Source of the DNA: Diphasiastrum complanatum
Taxonomy: Eukaryota > Streptophyta > Lycopodiopsida > Lycopodiales > Lycopodiaceae
Length of the DNA stretch: 62,000 bases
NCBI GenBank assembly: GCA_029204225.1
Contig: CM055106.1
Location: 12,497,215-12,559,214 of the forward strand
Reading direction: 5' to 3'
Positions 1-10,400 of this stretch are shown here, piece by piece. Both the position numbers and the translations under genes were made by a program. The number at the start of each line of letters is the position of its first letter. The first letter of the stretch is position 1. The notes beneath the pieces were generated by a model, which saw only the letters and a program-made list of their open reading frames with translations, had not been told where the DNA came from and searched no databases.

Positions 1-678
1 CATTCTCCAATTCACATACGTGCTTAACTCGCTTAGAGACTCCACATCGGTCATCCAAATTGATTTCAAGAGACTTCCAAAGGCATAACTCACCACCCTC
101 TGGAATGTGCTAGTAGGTGCATTGCACAATCCAAATGACACCACTCTATAAGCATATGTTCTTGATTCTTTGGCAAATGCCATTTAATATATATCTTTGG
201 GGCAATTTGTACTCGATTGTAGCCACTGAACCCATCTAGAAAACTATAGGCTTCGTAACTTAGCAACCCGATCAAGTACAAATTCAATAAAGGGTAACAA
301 AAAATGGTCCTTGTTGTTCATTGCATTGAGTCTCTTGAAATCCACATAGTTTCTGATTTTTTCACTTTTCTTAGGCACTAGCGCTATTGGTGATACCCAG
401 GAAGTGTGTTCAATTTTATATATAAACTCAACCTCAAGCAACATCTATAACTCTTTCTAGATCAATGAGCATAATGCAGATTGGATCAATATTGTTTTTG
501 CATCTGTTACCAACGGGATTTTGTGCATTGATACATTGAGTGATATTCTCTTTAGCTCTTTGTAATTCTAGGCAAAGACATACTTAACTAAGAGTGCCTT
601 TAAATCTAATTTTAATTCTTGTCCATCAAACATCGAAGACTGAGAAGATGAAGGTTCATTGTTAATGATTAGTTGTGG
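1..678 (-). pseudogene. Ty3/gypsy reverse transcriptase fragment, truncated by the window edge
   Basis: The minus strand reads as a decayed Ty3/gypsy reverse transcriptase. Recognisable blocks, in coding order, are a YKELKR-like pre-RT motif near 560, HTSWVSPIALVPKK near 390, the DFKRLNA block near 340, FIEFVLDRVA near 270 and FLDGFSGYN near 230. These match the fingers and palm start of plant gypsy RTs. Stops and frameshifts break the frame several times, so it cannot make protein. Downstream RT, RNase H and integrase would lie left of the window. Its upstream part is cut at 678 by element A, and degraded minus-strand sequence right of 10977 is probably the other half. Family is sure; clade is not. 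Confidence 0.85.
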
Positions 679-683
679 CCTAG
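679..683. repeat. Left target-site duplication of element A (CCTAG)
   Basis: CCTAG lies directly left of the TGTTGTAAAG start of the 5' LTR and recurs at 10972-10976, directly right of the 3' LTR end. Five base pairs is the usual duplication size for plant LTR retrotransposons. The match shows that 684-10971 is one insertion, with everything inside it contained or nested. Confidence 0.9.
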
Positions 684-1900
684 TGTTGTAAAGCTACCTT
701 TACAAGCTTTACTTCCGGCGCCACTGGTGCCAGCTATGTCCCCGGCGCCAGCAGCGCGCCTGCTGCTCCCGGCGCCACTGTGACCAAAATCCAGCCAGCG
801 CCAAGTTCCTATGGTTGAAAATCTTTGATCGGTTCTAGCGGAGTCCAAAGAGCTCAGATCGATGTGCAATCACCTCACACGATCTAGGCATGATTAAAAG
901 AAGCCTGGGGATCAATAAAATCTAGAGAAACAAAACGACTTTCTAGAAAGAGAAAATCCTAGAGAGAGAAAAACGTGCTTTACCAGCTTGGGTAGAGTGC
1001 TTGGTATGAGGGGGGGTGCCGAATCACACCAATACTATAGGGGAGTGCGGGTTGCGACTCAGGACGAGCTCCAACCAAGTCTCAGCCTCCCTTGTTGGAA
1101 TGTTGTCATGGCTCTTGCCTTGGCATGCTAGCGCCCGGGAGACTAGGGTCGGTCACACACTTGAAATGTAACCTTCTCAGATTTATCAATAAAGTGGGAT
1201 TTTTCTCAAACTGACTCTGATTACCTTTTGGGTTTCAATGTTCGGTAAAAGCGCCAGTTGTAAGGCCGCTTCCAATCTTTTAAGTTGGCACATAGCTGAG
1301 GGTCATATCCTGGGACGCCAGCGGTATGCCGTCGGGACCATTCGGTCTGTGGCGCCAGTCGTATGCTGTCGGGACCATTTGGTCCACGAACTGGTTGTCT
1401 CCATATCTGTCACGACTTGTGGTTCTGAGTGTTCCTTGCATGAACGTGAATGGGTTAAGCTCTTGGGGAACGGGCTCTAACCTTTCGGCTGAGTTGGATG
1501 GCTTGCTTGGGTGGAAGTTACCTGTTTATGGCTGTCCAGTCTGGCGTGGCGCCAGGTTGGCTTCCAACGCTTGTGATGAAGCTTTCAGTTGGTTAAGTCT
1601 GATATAAGTCAGACCACTTGCTTGGAATGGATGTTACTCGTTTGTAACGAAGCTTCAAGTTGGTTAAGTTTGATGTATGTCGGGCGGCTTGCTTGGAGGG
1701 AAGTCACCCACATCGGGACCCCCGATCTGGCATGGCGCCAGGTTGGATCTCAATGTTGGTTCTCGGAACTTCAAGTTGGTTAAGTCTGATCGTTGTTGGC
1801 AAGTTGGCTGCTTGTATGTCAAGTGGGTTTGGATGGCAATAGTTGAAGGCTGGGAAGCTAAGTCGTGGTTCCCGGCTCCCTTTGGGATGCCTGCGCTACA
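684..1900 (+). repeat. 5' LTR of element A (1217 bp)
   Basis: It starts TGTTGTAAAGC and ends CTACA, followed after two bases by the priming site. The same sequence recurs as 4619-5269 plus 10401-10971 (together about 1216 bp after removing B's duplicated 5 bp). An AATAAAG poly-A-like signal lies near 1188. The first 200 bp contain several GGCGCC palindromes. Short open frames here (for example 1238-1480 and 1677-1946) recur in the other LTR copy, are overlapping and have no family likeness, so they are not called genes. Confidence 0.88.
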
Positions 1901-1902
1901 TG

Positions 1903-1918
1903 TGGTATCAGAATTGAC
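1903..1918 (+). promoter_or_regulatory. Primer binding site of element A
   Basis: TGGTATCAGAATTGAC follows the LTR end after two bases. The first ten bases match the usual plant initiator tRNA-Met site (TGGTATCAGAGCC), and the rest has diverged. Element B keeps the fuller match at 6080. Confidence 0.8.
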
Positions 1919-1959
1919 TGGCCGGTCAGCTATGCGGATCTCATAGAAATGGCCACGGT

Positions 1960-2770
1960 TTGGGGTCCATCAAGACAACTGTTGTGCAAGGTGCTGCTCA
2001 TAGTGTAAGCACGGGTGCGTCCACGGTCGGGGTGGTTGGCAGAACAGGGGCTTGATGAGTTAAAGTGCTGCCCTTGAGGTGTAAGCACGGTCAGTTTCCG
2101 CTGTTCGGGCCTGGCGCCATCTGCACGTAGGACAAATGAGGCAATGTGCTGCCATTAGGTTGGTGTAAGCATGGTATGTGCCTTGTGGGGTGCGAGGTGA
2201 CATATTCGTGATAGCCACCGTTCGTTTAGCTATAAGGGCTATCGACCAAATTTGGTGGGGGCGTTACTGAGGCAATGTGCTGCCTAACAGCGAAAGCACG
2301 GGTGCGTCCACGATTTGGGTGGTATGCTACCGATCATTTAGCTATAAGGGCTATCGACTAGATTTGGTGGGGGCGTTACTGAGGCAATGTGCTGCCTAAC
2401 GGTGAAAGCATGGGTGCGTCCACGGGGGTGGTATATTCAAGGATAGCTGCCATTCGTTTACCTATAAGGGCTATCGACCAAATTTGGTGGGGGCGTTACT
2501 GAGGCAATGTGCTGCCTAACGGTGAAGCAGGGGTGCATCCACGATTGGGGGTATGATGCCGATTGTTTAGCTATAAGGGCTATCGACTAGATTTGGTGGG
2601 GGCGTTACTGAGGCAATGTGTTGCCTAACGATGAAAGCACGGGTCCACGGGGGTGGTATATTCAAGGATAGCTGCCGATCGTTTAGCTATAAGGGCTATC
2701 GACCAAAAAGTGGTGGGGCGTGACTGAGGCAATGTGCTGCTTAATGGTGAAAGCACGGATAGTTGGAGGG
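1960..2770 (+). repeat. Tandem leader repeats of element A (about six units of 109-131 bp)
   Basis: Units begin GAGGCAATGTGCTGCC at 2138, 2269, 2381, 2501, 2610 and 2726 (spacings 131, 112, 120, 109 and 116), with more divergent versions before 2138. Each unit also carries GAAAGCACGGGTGCGTCCACG and TAGCTATAAGGGCTATCGA. Two short hairpins recur: GGCA/TGCC and TAGC/GCTA. The array sits in the untranslated leader directly after the priming site, where packaging and dimerisation signals of retroelements normally lie. Element B has the same modules in fewer copies (6160-6560). Confidence 0.85.
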
Positions 2771-4618
2771 GTGTCCTATGTGGGCTGATTCTGTGATCAA
2801 TTTGTATGGGCGCGACCAGACAAAGGTCTGTTGGCAGGACCATCTTAAAGGGGGACCTTGTCTTTGTTACTTGTTAGTAAACCTGCCTGAGTGTCTTACT
2901 TGTATGTATTCGTGGTGAGTCTTAGTACTCGTGCTTTGCCTGGTTTGCATGATTGCTTGTGATACAAGGAGCTGATGGCTCGAGAAGGAACCTTTCTTTT
3001 GAAGGTTGATACCATCAAACAAAGAAGACTACAGAATTTGTGGGGTGGATTTGCAGTTCAAGTACTCGCACGTGAACGGCAATGAAACGACTCAATGTTT
3101 GCAAAGGATGGATGGCTAGCCTGTTTCTTGGGTTAGTTTCATTTGCGACAACGCCCACCAGACGCAAGCAGAAAGTCAAAAGTTGGAAAGGGCAATTTCA
3201 GGGGAGATCTTCTATGGAGCAGTTGGTCTTCATTTTGGGATGGCCACCTTCGGAACTGAAACTCACTGAGCATGGATGATATCCAGTATCAGTTGGGTTT
3301 TTCCTCAAAGGGGAAAGACTAGGATCCTCTTCAAAGATTGGCAACAAGTTGGATCGAGCCATAATCCTAGCATATGGAAAGCAAAGTGTTGGAAAGGCTT
3401 TTTGTTTGAAGAACTCTACTCTAAGTCCGATCAGCTGATTTTATAAGTGGAGGGGAACTATCACACACACCTCTCTCTTGGGGCAAATTTTGAATGAAAG
3501 TTGATCAAAACGGGGGCAAATTCAAGGTGACCTAGCCATACTCACACGAGGAGACTGGCGAACTTTGGACCTAATAAGTTGACAAGTTTTTGTTGTGGAA
3601 AGGAAAGCTTTAGTATAGGCTTTCTCTGGACCAGCAATGACTAGGAAACATATGACTACGCTGGCTTGTGTTACGTGTAAGGCAGCTGATCAATGAAGGA
3701 ACTGTGAAAGTTGAGTCTTGCATGAGAGACTTGGTATTTCGAACGGACGCTAAGGGACAGTTCGCGTTGAGATCGGACTAGTGCAAACTCTGGGTGCATG
3801 TGTCTGATTCAAAGAGAGCTACTTGAAGCCAAGCTCGATGTACACTTTTTGTTTTGACCGTGAGGCAACTGACCAGTGATGGAATTGTGAAAGTCACGTT
3901 TTGCGCGACGGACATGGTGCTTCAAACAAACGCAAAGAGATAGTTCTGATGCGGATCAAACTGGTGCGACCCTTTGGCTTTCCACGAGGTCAATGGTTAC
4001 ATTTGGGCTGATTCAAAGAGCTACTTCAAGCTAAGAGAGAGGTGCATTGCGGAGTACTTAATCTTTGCCTACCTTAAAGAGCCAAGATGGAAAAGTATCA
4101 AGATCAGGTTGGGACAAGGAGAGAAATCAAGGTGCAGAAGCAACAAGGCACAGAGTGGACCATAAAGTGGGCAATCAAACGATGAATCCTTTGGCTCAGG
4201 GAGCCTTGATACCTGTGCGGAACTGATCAAATCTGGAGCTCAGGGAGCTCAACACAAAGTGCATCAAGGACAAATCAGGAGCTCAAAGGAGTTCCAAAGT
4301 CGAAAGTCAGAAGCGACAGGGGCGAACATTTCAAAGAAAGGCCTCTGTCACCAGTTAATAAGGTTCTTGGATTTTATGAAAGGGATATCAAATCTACGCT
4401 TTTCCCAAACAAAGATATATTTTCAAGTTATGTAATTTTTCAGTACAAAGAGCTGAGCCTCCGACTTTTGGTGTGCCAGCTTCAATGTTAATAAAAAGTG
4501 GCCAGTAAATTGAGTACTGTGCCAAGTAGCTTAAATGTATAGTTATTTCAATTTGGAGACACCTTTACTTTAATCTGACATCTGATGAGGACATCAGATT
4601 TTATAAAGGTGGGGTGGA
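2771..4618 (+). other. Interior of element A: no gene recognised; diverged duplication and polypurine tract
   Basis: No retroelement protein motif is readable. A diverged direct repeat of roughly 200 bp is visible: the stretch from about 3675 (GGCAGCTGATCAATGAAGGA) resembles the one from about 3863 (AGGCAACTGACCAGTGATGG), and each is followed by a GATTCAAAGAGCTACTT box (about 3808 and 4011). Short open frames at 3082-3279 and 3974-4165 have no family likeness. The right end carries CTGATGAGGACATCAG (about 4581) and a purine-rich AAAGGTGGGGTGGA tract directly before the 3' LTR, both also present in some form in element B. Confidence 0.6.
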
Positions 4619-5269
4619 TTTTGTAAAGCTACCTTTACAAGCTTTACTTCTGGCGCCACTGGCGCCAGCTATGTCCCCGGCGCCAGCAGCGCCCCTGCTG
4701 CTCCCGGCGCCACTATGACCAAAATCCAACCAGCGCCAAGTTCCTATGGTTGAAAATCTTTGATCGGTTCTAGCGGAGTCCAGAGAGTTCAAATCGATGT
4801 GCAATCACCTCACACGATCTAGGCATGATTAAAGGAAGTCTGGGGATCAGTAAAATCTAGAGAGAGAAAATGACTTTCTAGAAAGAGAAAATCCTAGAGA
4901 GAGAAGAATGTGCTTTACCAGCTTGGGTAGAGTGCTTGGTATGAGGGGGGGTGCCGAATCACACCAATACTATAGGGCAGTGCGGGTTGCGACTCAGGGC
5001 GAGCTCCAACCAAGTCTCAACCTCCCTTGCTGGAATGTTGTCATGGCTCTCGCCTTGGCATGCTAGCGCCCCGGAGACTAGGGTCGGTCACACACTTGAA
5101 ATGTAACCTTTTCATATTTATCAATAAAGTGAGATTTTTCTCAAACTGACTCTGATTACCTTCTGGGTTTCAGTGTTCGGTAAAAGTGCCAGTTGTAAGG
5201 CCGCTTCCAAATTTTTAAGTTGGCACATAGCTGAGGGTCGTATCCTGGGACGCCAGCGGTATGCCGTCA
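4619..5269 (+). repeat. 3' LTR of element A, left part
   Basis: It matches 684-1334 nearly base for base, but its first bases read TTTTGTAAAG instead of TGTTGTAAAG, so the terminal TG dinucleotide is mutated. It breaks off after GGTATGCCGTC, exactly where element B begins, and resumes at 10401. Confidence 0.88.
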
Positions 5270-6077
5270 TGTTGTAAAGCTGACTCAGGTGCACCCAGCA
5301 TGCCCTGTAAGACTCAAAGGGGTGACACTCTCTAAGGTCCCAGAGCAAGTTAGAACGTCAAGGACTAAGCCTCCAACCTGTGGTGAGCCAGTCAAGTAGT
5401 CACAAGTCATGAGCTAGCTCTGGAGCTCGAGTCATGGCCTAGTCAGGAAAGCAAGTTGATTCGGCCGCCGAGACGACTCCCGGGACCCATGTCCGGGAGC
5501 CAGACTTGACAGGCTTAATCAGCAAAATAAAAACTAAGTCCTAAAAAGTGTGCTTTACCAAAAAGCACTATGTTTCAAACTAGAGGAGGTGCGCCGAATC
5601 ACAGCAGAACTATAGGGGGAGTCCGGCAGACAGGAACTTGGGCAGCTCAACCAGCGCTAGGAATCCAGTCGCCAGGTCTTAGCTCCCTCTACCAGCACGA
5701 GTCAAGCACAATGTCCAGCATGTGTTGGTGGCCCCGAGACCAGTCATTTTATGTATGAATGTAACCTCTTCCAAATCTAATAAAGTTGATCCTTGGGGAT
5801 GATTACCATTTCGGTTTCGCCTCCGGGACTGGTCCAAGTGGAAGGACCCTTACGGTTTCATGTGTGGCTTGTCTTTGCCTTTGGTTACCTTTTGGGGACG
5901 GATTCTGAGTTGGCTTTCGGGTTGGTTGGAATTCCAGTTTTCTTAAGTCTGAATGGTTAAGCTTGTTATGTTTTTGAGTTGGCTTTTACATAAGTGCATG
6001 ATGGATGAATGTTAGACTTAAGCGCGTGTTGGAGAAACCGCTCAAGTCCCAGCGCCCTTTGAGGCGCCGACGCAACA
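5270..6077 (+). repeat. 5' LTR of element B (808 bp)
   Basis: It runs from TGTTGTAAAGCTGACTC to GACGCAACA. It lacks about 100 bp present in the 3' copy (about 10079-10176), which explains the 808 versus 909 bp lengths. AATAAAGTTGATCC near 5780 is a plausible poly-A signal. The first 12 bases are shared with the LTR of element A; the next few hundred are clearly different, then similarity returns around the GAATCACA...CTATAGGG box. Confidence 0.88.
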
Positions 6078-6079
6078 TG

Positions 6080-6095
6080 TGGTATCAGAGCCGAC
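6080..6095 (+). promoter_or_regulatory. Primer binding site of element B
   Basis: TGGTATCAGAGCCGAC begins two bases after the LTR. Its first 13 bases are the standard plant LTR-retrotransposon site complementary to the 3' end of initiator tRNA-Met. Confidence 0.9.
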
Positions 6096-6910
6096 TAGCC
6101 GGTCAGCTACGCAAGTCTCACATGGATGGCCACGTTTTGGGATTTGTCAGGACAACCGTTGCACAAGGTGCTGCCCATAGTGTAAGCACGGGTGCGTCCA
6201 CGATCGGGGTGGTCGGCAGAACGGGGGACTTGATGAGGCAAGGTGTTGCCCTTGAGGTGTAAGCACCGTCAGTTCCCGCGGTTCGGGCCTGGCGCCGTCT
6301 GCACGTAGGACAGATGAGGCAATGTGCCGCCATTAGGTTGGTGAAAGCACGGTCTGTGCCTTGTGGGGTGCGGGGTGACATACCCGAATTGTACGGGTTA
6401 ACCATTGACACAGAGATGCTGCTCAAATTCGGGTGTAAAGCACGAGTGGTTAGCTGCCGGTGCGAGATAGCTGCCGATCGTTTAGCTATAAGGGCTATCA
6501 ACCAAAAAGTGGTGGGGCGTGACTGAGGCAATGTGCTGCTTAATGGTGAAAGCACGGATGGTTGGATGGATGTTTTCCCGTGGGCTAATTCTGTGATATA
6601 TTTGTGTGGGCGCGGCTAGGCAAAGGTCCCACGTCCGGTCTCAGGGGGGTTTGTGGCTTGAGAGGGATCCTCTATGTTTGCTTTGGTTGGTATGTTCCGT
6701 TTGTTGTGTGCTTGCTTGGACACAAATGACCTGGTTCCTACTTGGCTCTCAGGTGATGTGGGCGTGCTAAGTTTGAGGAGGGGATATTTTCATTGAAGCT
6801 GATTTAATAAAGAAGAAAAGAGAGATGTGGGGCCCGGCCGACAGAAGGGAGAGTTTCAAAAATAAAAATGATTGAGGCCATAATCTGTTAAAAGTACACC
6901 TCTTACTATA
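6096..6910 (+). other. Leader of element B, with the same repeat modules as A
   Basis: This untranslated leader aligns with the leader of A: CATAGTGTAAGCACGGGTGC, TGAGGCAATGTGC, TAGCTATAAGGGCTATC and a GGTGAAAGCACGGATGG end block near 6543. Only two or three modules are present, against about six in A. The short ORFs at 6005-6262 and 6314-6526 lie across this non-coding RNA-like region and are not called as genes. Confidence 0.7.
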
Positions 6911-7945
6911 ATGGAGGACCGCCTTGAAGAGTTACGAGCATTGACGGACGGAGAAGAGCTGGCTCGAGAATACAGCTCTCGCATGCATCGAGATGGCACC
7001 AGGTCCAATTCGAGAAAGAAAGAGCGTATGCACTCCACAGTGGCGCCTCTCCAAGAAGATATGGGTGGCCCTTCTGAACCTACACCAAGAGACGAACCCT
7101 TGCCAGAGGCACAACAAGACCTCTTTGAAGTGAAGATGCGGCAATACTTATCAAGCGCAATGACGGCTATGCTTAGCGAGGTGAAGAAGGACAGAGAAAT
7201 TGAAAGGAAAGAATGGCAAACATCCCTACGAACCATGAACCTTACTCAATTTAATCTTGCTAGAGAAATGAGAGACGGGCTAACACAGCTCGAAGCCAGG
7301 TTTGAAGAGTTGGAAGCAACTAGGGGGAATGCAGTGGCGCCTCCTCCACAGATACCAAGAGAACCACGAGCGCGAAACACGGAAGGCCCAAAGAAGACTG
7401 CCAAAGTAAAATCACCACCTACTTTCAAAAGAGAGCGTGACATTCGAGTTGTGGAAGATTGGTTGTTTCACATGGACCATTACTTCCGTCTAATGAACAC
7501 TCCTGAGGAAGAAAGAACGAACTTGTCATAAGCATATTTTGAGGGCTACACTACAAACTGGTACCGGATGGCAGGAATGCACTTCCAGACATGGGACGCA
7601 TTCAAAGCCGCGTTACGAGAGGAGTTCATACCAAAGGATTCACACATGAGATTGAGGACAGAATTATCGGGGCTCAAACAGAAAGGGTCATTGCGAGAGT
7701 ACCTCAATAAATTCAGACAGAGTGTATGGGTTATTGAAGATATGTCCGAGGCGGACAAAACTCATTACCTCTTGTCTGGAATGCAGTCTTGGACCCGGCA
7801 TGCAATAGACAGCTACATACCCCATAATTTCAATTCAACTATTCGAGCGGCTGAAATGGTTTGTGATTATGAGAGCACATTGGCACCAGCTGCTCCCGCA
7901 ACCTCAACAAGAGTATTTAGTGGATCCAGACCGAGTCTGAGCTTC
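6911..7945 (+). pseudogene. gag of element B, N-terminal and capsid part, broken
   Basis: It starts at the ATG in TATAATGGAGGACCGCC. One frame reads through coiled-coil-like charged sequence, a proline-rich linker (APPPQIPREPRARN), then the retrotransposon gag capsid block. That block has a VEDWLFHMDHYFRLM helix before the break, and FQTWDAFKAALREEFIP, GSLREYLNKFRQSV and DKTHYLLSGMQ after it. A TAA at 7529-7531 interrupts the frame once, but the downstream part (from 7532) is in the same frame, so it looks like one nonsense mutation. A second lesion, a one-base shift near the T-run at about 7945, moves the frame before the zinc knuckle. Gag packages element RNA into cytoplasmic particles; this copy cannot make full Gag. 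Confidence 0.85.
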
Positions 7946-9125
7946 TTTTTCAAGGGAGGACTCAGCTTCAAATGGCAACCAAGCCTCAAGTAGCGTGAAC
8001 AAATTCCCAACAAAAACAGGGTTTCACAACCAAGGCAACAATGGAGGGAACATGTTCCAGAGAAGAAACAATGTTGGACCTTCAGCTAGTCACAGCAACA
8101 GCTCACCAACAGTGGGTAGTTCCATGCGCTGCTTCAACTATCATCAGCAAGGTCACTCTTGGAGGTCATGCCCCAAACCATTGAACAAGCAAATCATGGC
8201 TGCCATTGAAGGATTTGATAGGATGGAGAGAGAGGCATTTGATCAAGAAGATGGTGAACAGGATGACGAAGAGGACCCAGAAACGGATTTGACGGAGTCT
8301 AACCTGAATGCCTTACAACAGATAGGGGCACTTGCGGCGTATCGTGAACATCTTATGGCGACTCCTGCGAGAGGATCAAAGTTATTGTACCTGAAAGGCT
8401 GTATTCAAGGCAGGATCATTTACTTCATGGTAGACCTGGGGGCGTCACATAACTACTTGTCAGAAAAACTGACAGGGGAATTGGACATCCAATGTGAAGA
8501 AAATGTAACTCCTATTTGTGTGGAGACCGCGAAAGGTACAATGACCACTTGTAGATTGGCAACCAACTTACCAATCTCCCTGGGAACCTGGAAGAGTCGA
8601 CTAACGTTTACAATCTTGAAGATGGATGCCTTCAACGCTATTTTGGGATTAAGCTGGTTTAACGAACATGTGGTGGCCTTCTTGGCAAAAGGGGTTAACC
8701 TTGTGTTATTATATAATGGCAGGAGACCTTGTGTCGTCAGAGCTGTGCCAGGGGACCAACTAGAAAAGAACGACACAAATGAACCTGAGCCAACCATTCC
8801 TCCCAATCTCATTCACCTCTTTAACGAAGGACAGCCAATAGTGACAGACCAGCTGACAGGGGAACAAATGGAGCCAACATTGCCTACAGTCTCTACATCA
8901 AAGATGAATTCAAGTGTCGATGCAGAGCTCAAGGAGCTCACCTTGTGTGACCAAGCAAAAGCTCACTTCTTTAACGAAGGACATCCAACAGTGACAAACC
9001 AGCTGACGCGAGGTCAAATGGAGCCAACATTGTCTGCAGCTTCTACATCAGAGGTGAATCTAAGTGCCGATGCAGAGCTCAAGGAGCTCAACCTGGGCGA
9101 CCAAACGAAATATCTAGAGTCCTAG
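7946..9125 (+). pseudogene. gag C-terminus and aspartic protease of element B, mutated
   Basis: After the frameshift near 7945 a frame continues to the stop at 9123-9125. It carries an S/N/Q-rich spacer, a zinc knuckle whose second cysteine is replaced (CFNYHQQGHSWRSC, expected C-x2-C-x4-H-x4-C), an acidic stretch (EQDDEEDPETD), and a retropepsin-like fold. The catalytic triad reads D-L-G (FMVDLGASHNYLS) instead of the usual D-S-G, followed by a typical FNAILGLSWF strand. The tail contains two diverged copies of a roughly 180-nt unit (FNEGQPIVTDQLTGEQMEPT near 8820, FNEGHPTVTNQLTRGQMEPT near 8970). The reading frame then ends, with no reverse transcriptase. Two altered functional residues plus the upstream lesions make activity unlikely. 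Confidence 0.85.
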
Positions 9126-9491
9126 GGGACTCATCCAGACGTGCGATGAAAATGACATATCTGAGACTTAAGGGAGCCGTAAGTACCTTTTTCTTTCATG
9201 TTAATAAAGTAAGCCACATTTCTCATCGAGGAGTGAGCTTCAGTCTAATGTCTAAGTGCAGCAGCTTTACACAGGTTTTACGTAAGTGAACTAGATCCAC
9301 ACTTTTCCTGTGCTGGGTGCAAACACAATATCATTACTTCTCTTTACAGTTGGTTTCCTTTGGCCGGTGAATCAAGCCCGTGCCCTTGTATATGTGAATA
9401 AAGTCTAGCCGGTGAATTAAGCCCGTGCCATGAGTCTTAGGTTCTAGTTTGGCCCTGATGAGGACATCAGCTTTCTCAAACGAGGGGAGGA
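9126..9491 (+). other. Pre-LTR spacer of element B with polypurine tract
   Basis: It contains a short duplicated box (CCGGTGAATCAAGCCCGTGC near 9364 and again near 9410), the palindrome CTGATGAGGACATCAG (about 9457) and the polypurine tract CGAGGGGAGGA ending just before the 3' LTR. Just before the tract one frame reads PDEDISFLKRGEDV, which looks like the end of a gypsy pol. That would mean the RT, RNase H and integrase region was deleted and only its last codons remain (inference). Confidence 0.65.
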
Positions 9492-10400
9492 TGTTGTAAA
9501 GCTGACTCGGGTGCACCCAGCGTGCCCTGTAAGACTCAAAGGGGTGACACTCTCTAAGGTCCCAGAGCAAGTTAGAATGTCAAGGACTGAGCCTCCGACC
9601 TGTGGTGAGCCAGTCAAGTAGTCACAAGTCATGAGCTAGATCTGGAGCTCGAGTCATGGCCTAGTCAGGAAAGCAAGTTGATTCGGCCGTCGGGACGGCT
9701 CCCGGGACCCATGTCTGGGAGCCAGACTGATTCTGCCAGGCTTAATCATCAAAATAAAAACTAAGTCCTAAAAAGCGTGCTTTACCAGAAAGCACTATGT
9801 TTCAAACCAGAGGGGTGCACCGAATCACAACAGAACTATAGGGGGAGTCCGGCAGACAGAAACTTGGGCATCTCAACCAACACCAGGAATCCAGTCGCCA
9901 GGTCTTAGCTCCCTCTACCAGCACGAGCCAAGCACAATGCCCAGCACGTGTTGGTGGCCCCGAGACCAGTCAGTTTATGTATGAATGTAACCTCTTCCAA
10001 ATCTAATAAAGTTGATCCTTGGGGATGATTACCATTTCGGTTTCGCCTCCGGGACTGGTCCAAGTGGAAGGACCCTTACTACAACCTTTTTGCGTCGCTA
10101 GCGCCTAAGGGTCCTTGTCATCTACATGGGGCTTGCCGCTATGCCAATTGGTCAGTTTGGCGACCACTATGCCTTGGGTTTCATGTGTGGCTTGTCTTTG
10201 CCTTTGGTTACCTTTTGGGGACGGATTCTGAGTTGGCTTTCGGGTTGGTTGGGATTCCAGTTTTCTTAAGTCTGAATGGTTAGGCTTGTTACGTTTCTGA
10301 GTTGGCTTTTACGTAAGTGCATGATGGATGAATGTTAGACTTAAGCATGTGTTGGGGAAACCGCTCAAGTCCCAGCGCCCTTTGAGGCACCGGCGCAACA
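9492..10400 (+). repeat. 3' LTR of element B (909 bp)
   Basis: It starts TGTTGTAAAGCTGACTCGGG and ends CGGCGCAACA, and is followed by the CGTCG duplication. It is near identical to 5270-6077 apart from about 100 bp (about 10079-10176) missing from the 5' copy and scattered substitutions. The scatter suggests a clearly older insertion than element C. Confidence 0.88.

Larger units (their letters stand above)
5270..10400 (+). mobile_element. Element B: gag-protease-only Ty3/gypsy-type LTR retrotransposon nested in A
   Basis: Element B has LTRs at 5270-6077 and 9492-10400, a priming site at 6080, a leader with repeat modules, a broken gag-protease (6911-9125) and a polypurine tract ending at 9491. 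The target duplication is CGTCA (5265-5269) and CGTCG (10401-10405); the undisturbed LTR of A reads CGTCG here, so the left copy has mutated. No RT, RNase H or integrase sequence exists between the protease and the 3' LTR (only 366 bp). This matches the plan of plant terminal-repeat elements with a gag domain (TR-GAG type). It could be an old internal deletion or a self-maintained non-autonomous family. Confidence 0.88.

Noticed and set aside
1238-1946. Overlapping plus-strand ORFs recurring at 10328-11008
   Set aside because: They fall in the two LTR copies of element A, overlap each other in different frames and resemble no protein.
2138-2770. Regular repeat spacing suggestive of a CRISPR array
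   Set aside because: Units are 109-131 bp, diverged, and without unique spacers; they sit in a retrotransposon leader of a plant genome.
4578-4600. CTGATGAG, the start of the hammerhead ribozyme core (also near 9457)
   Set aside because: The matching GAAA half and the flanking helices are missing; the word is better explained as a palindrome or a coding relic.
9280-9352. GTAAGT and CTCTTTACAG spaced like a small intron in the tail of element B
   Set aside because: No coding frame is joined by removing it, and both signals can occur by chance over 70 bases.
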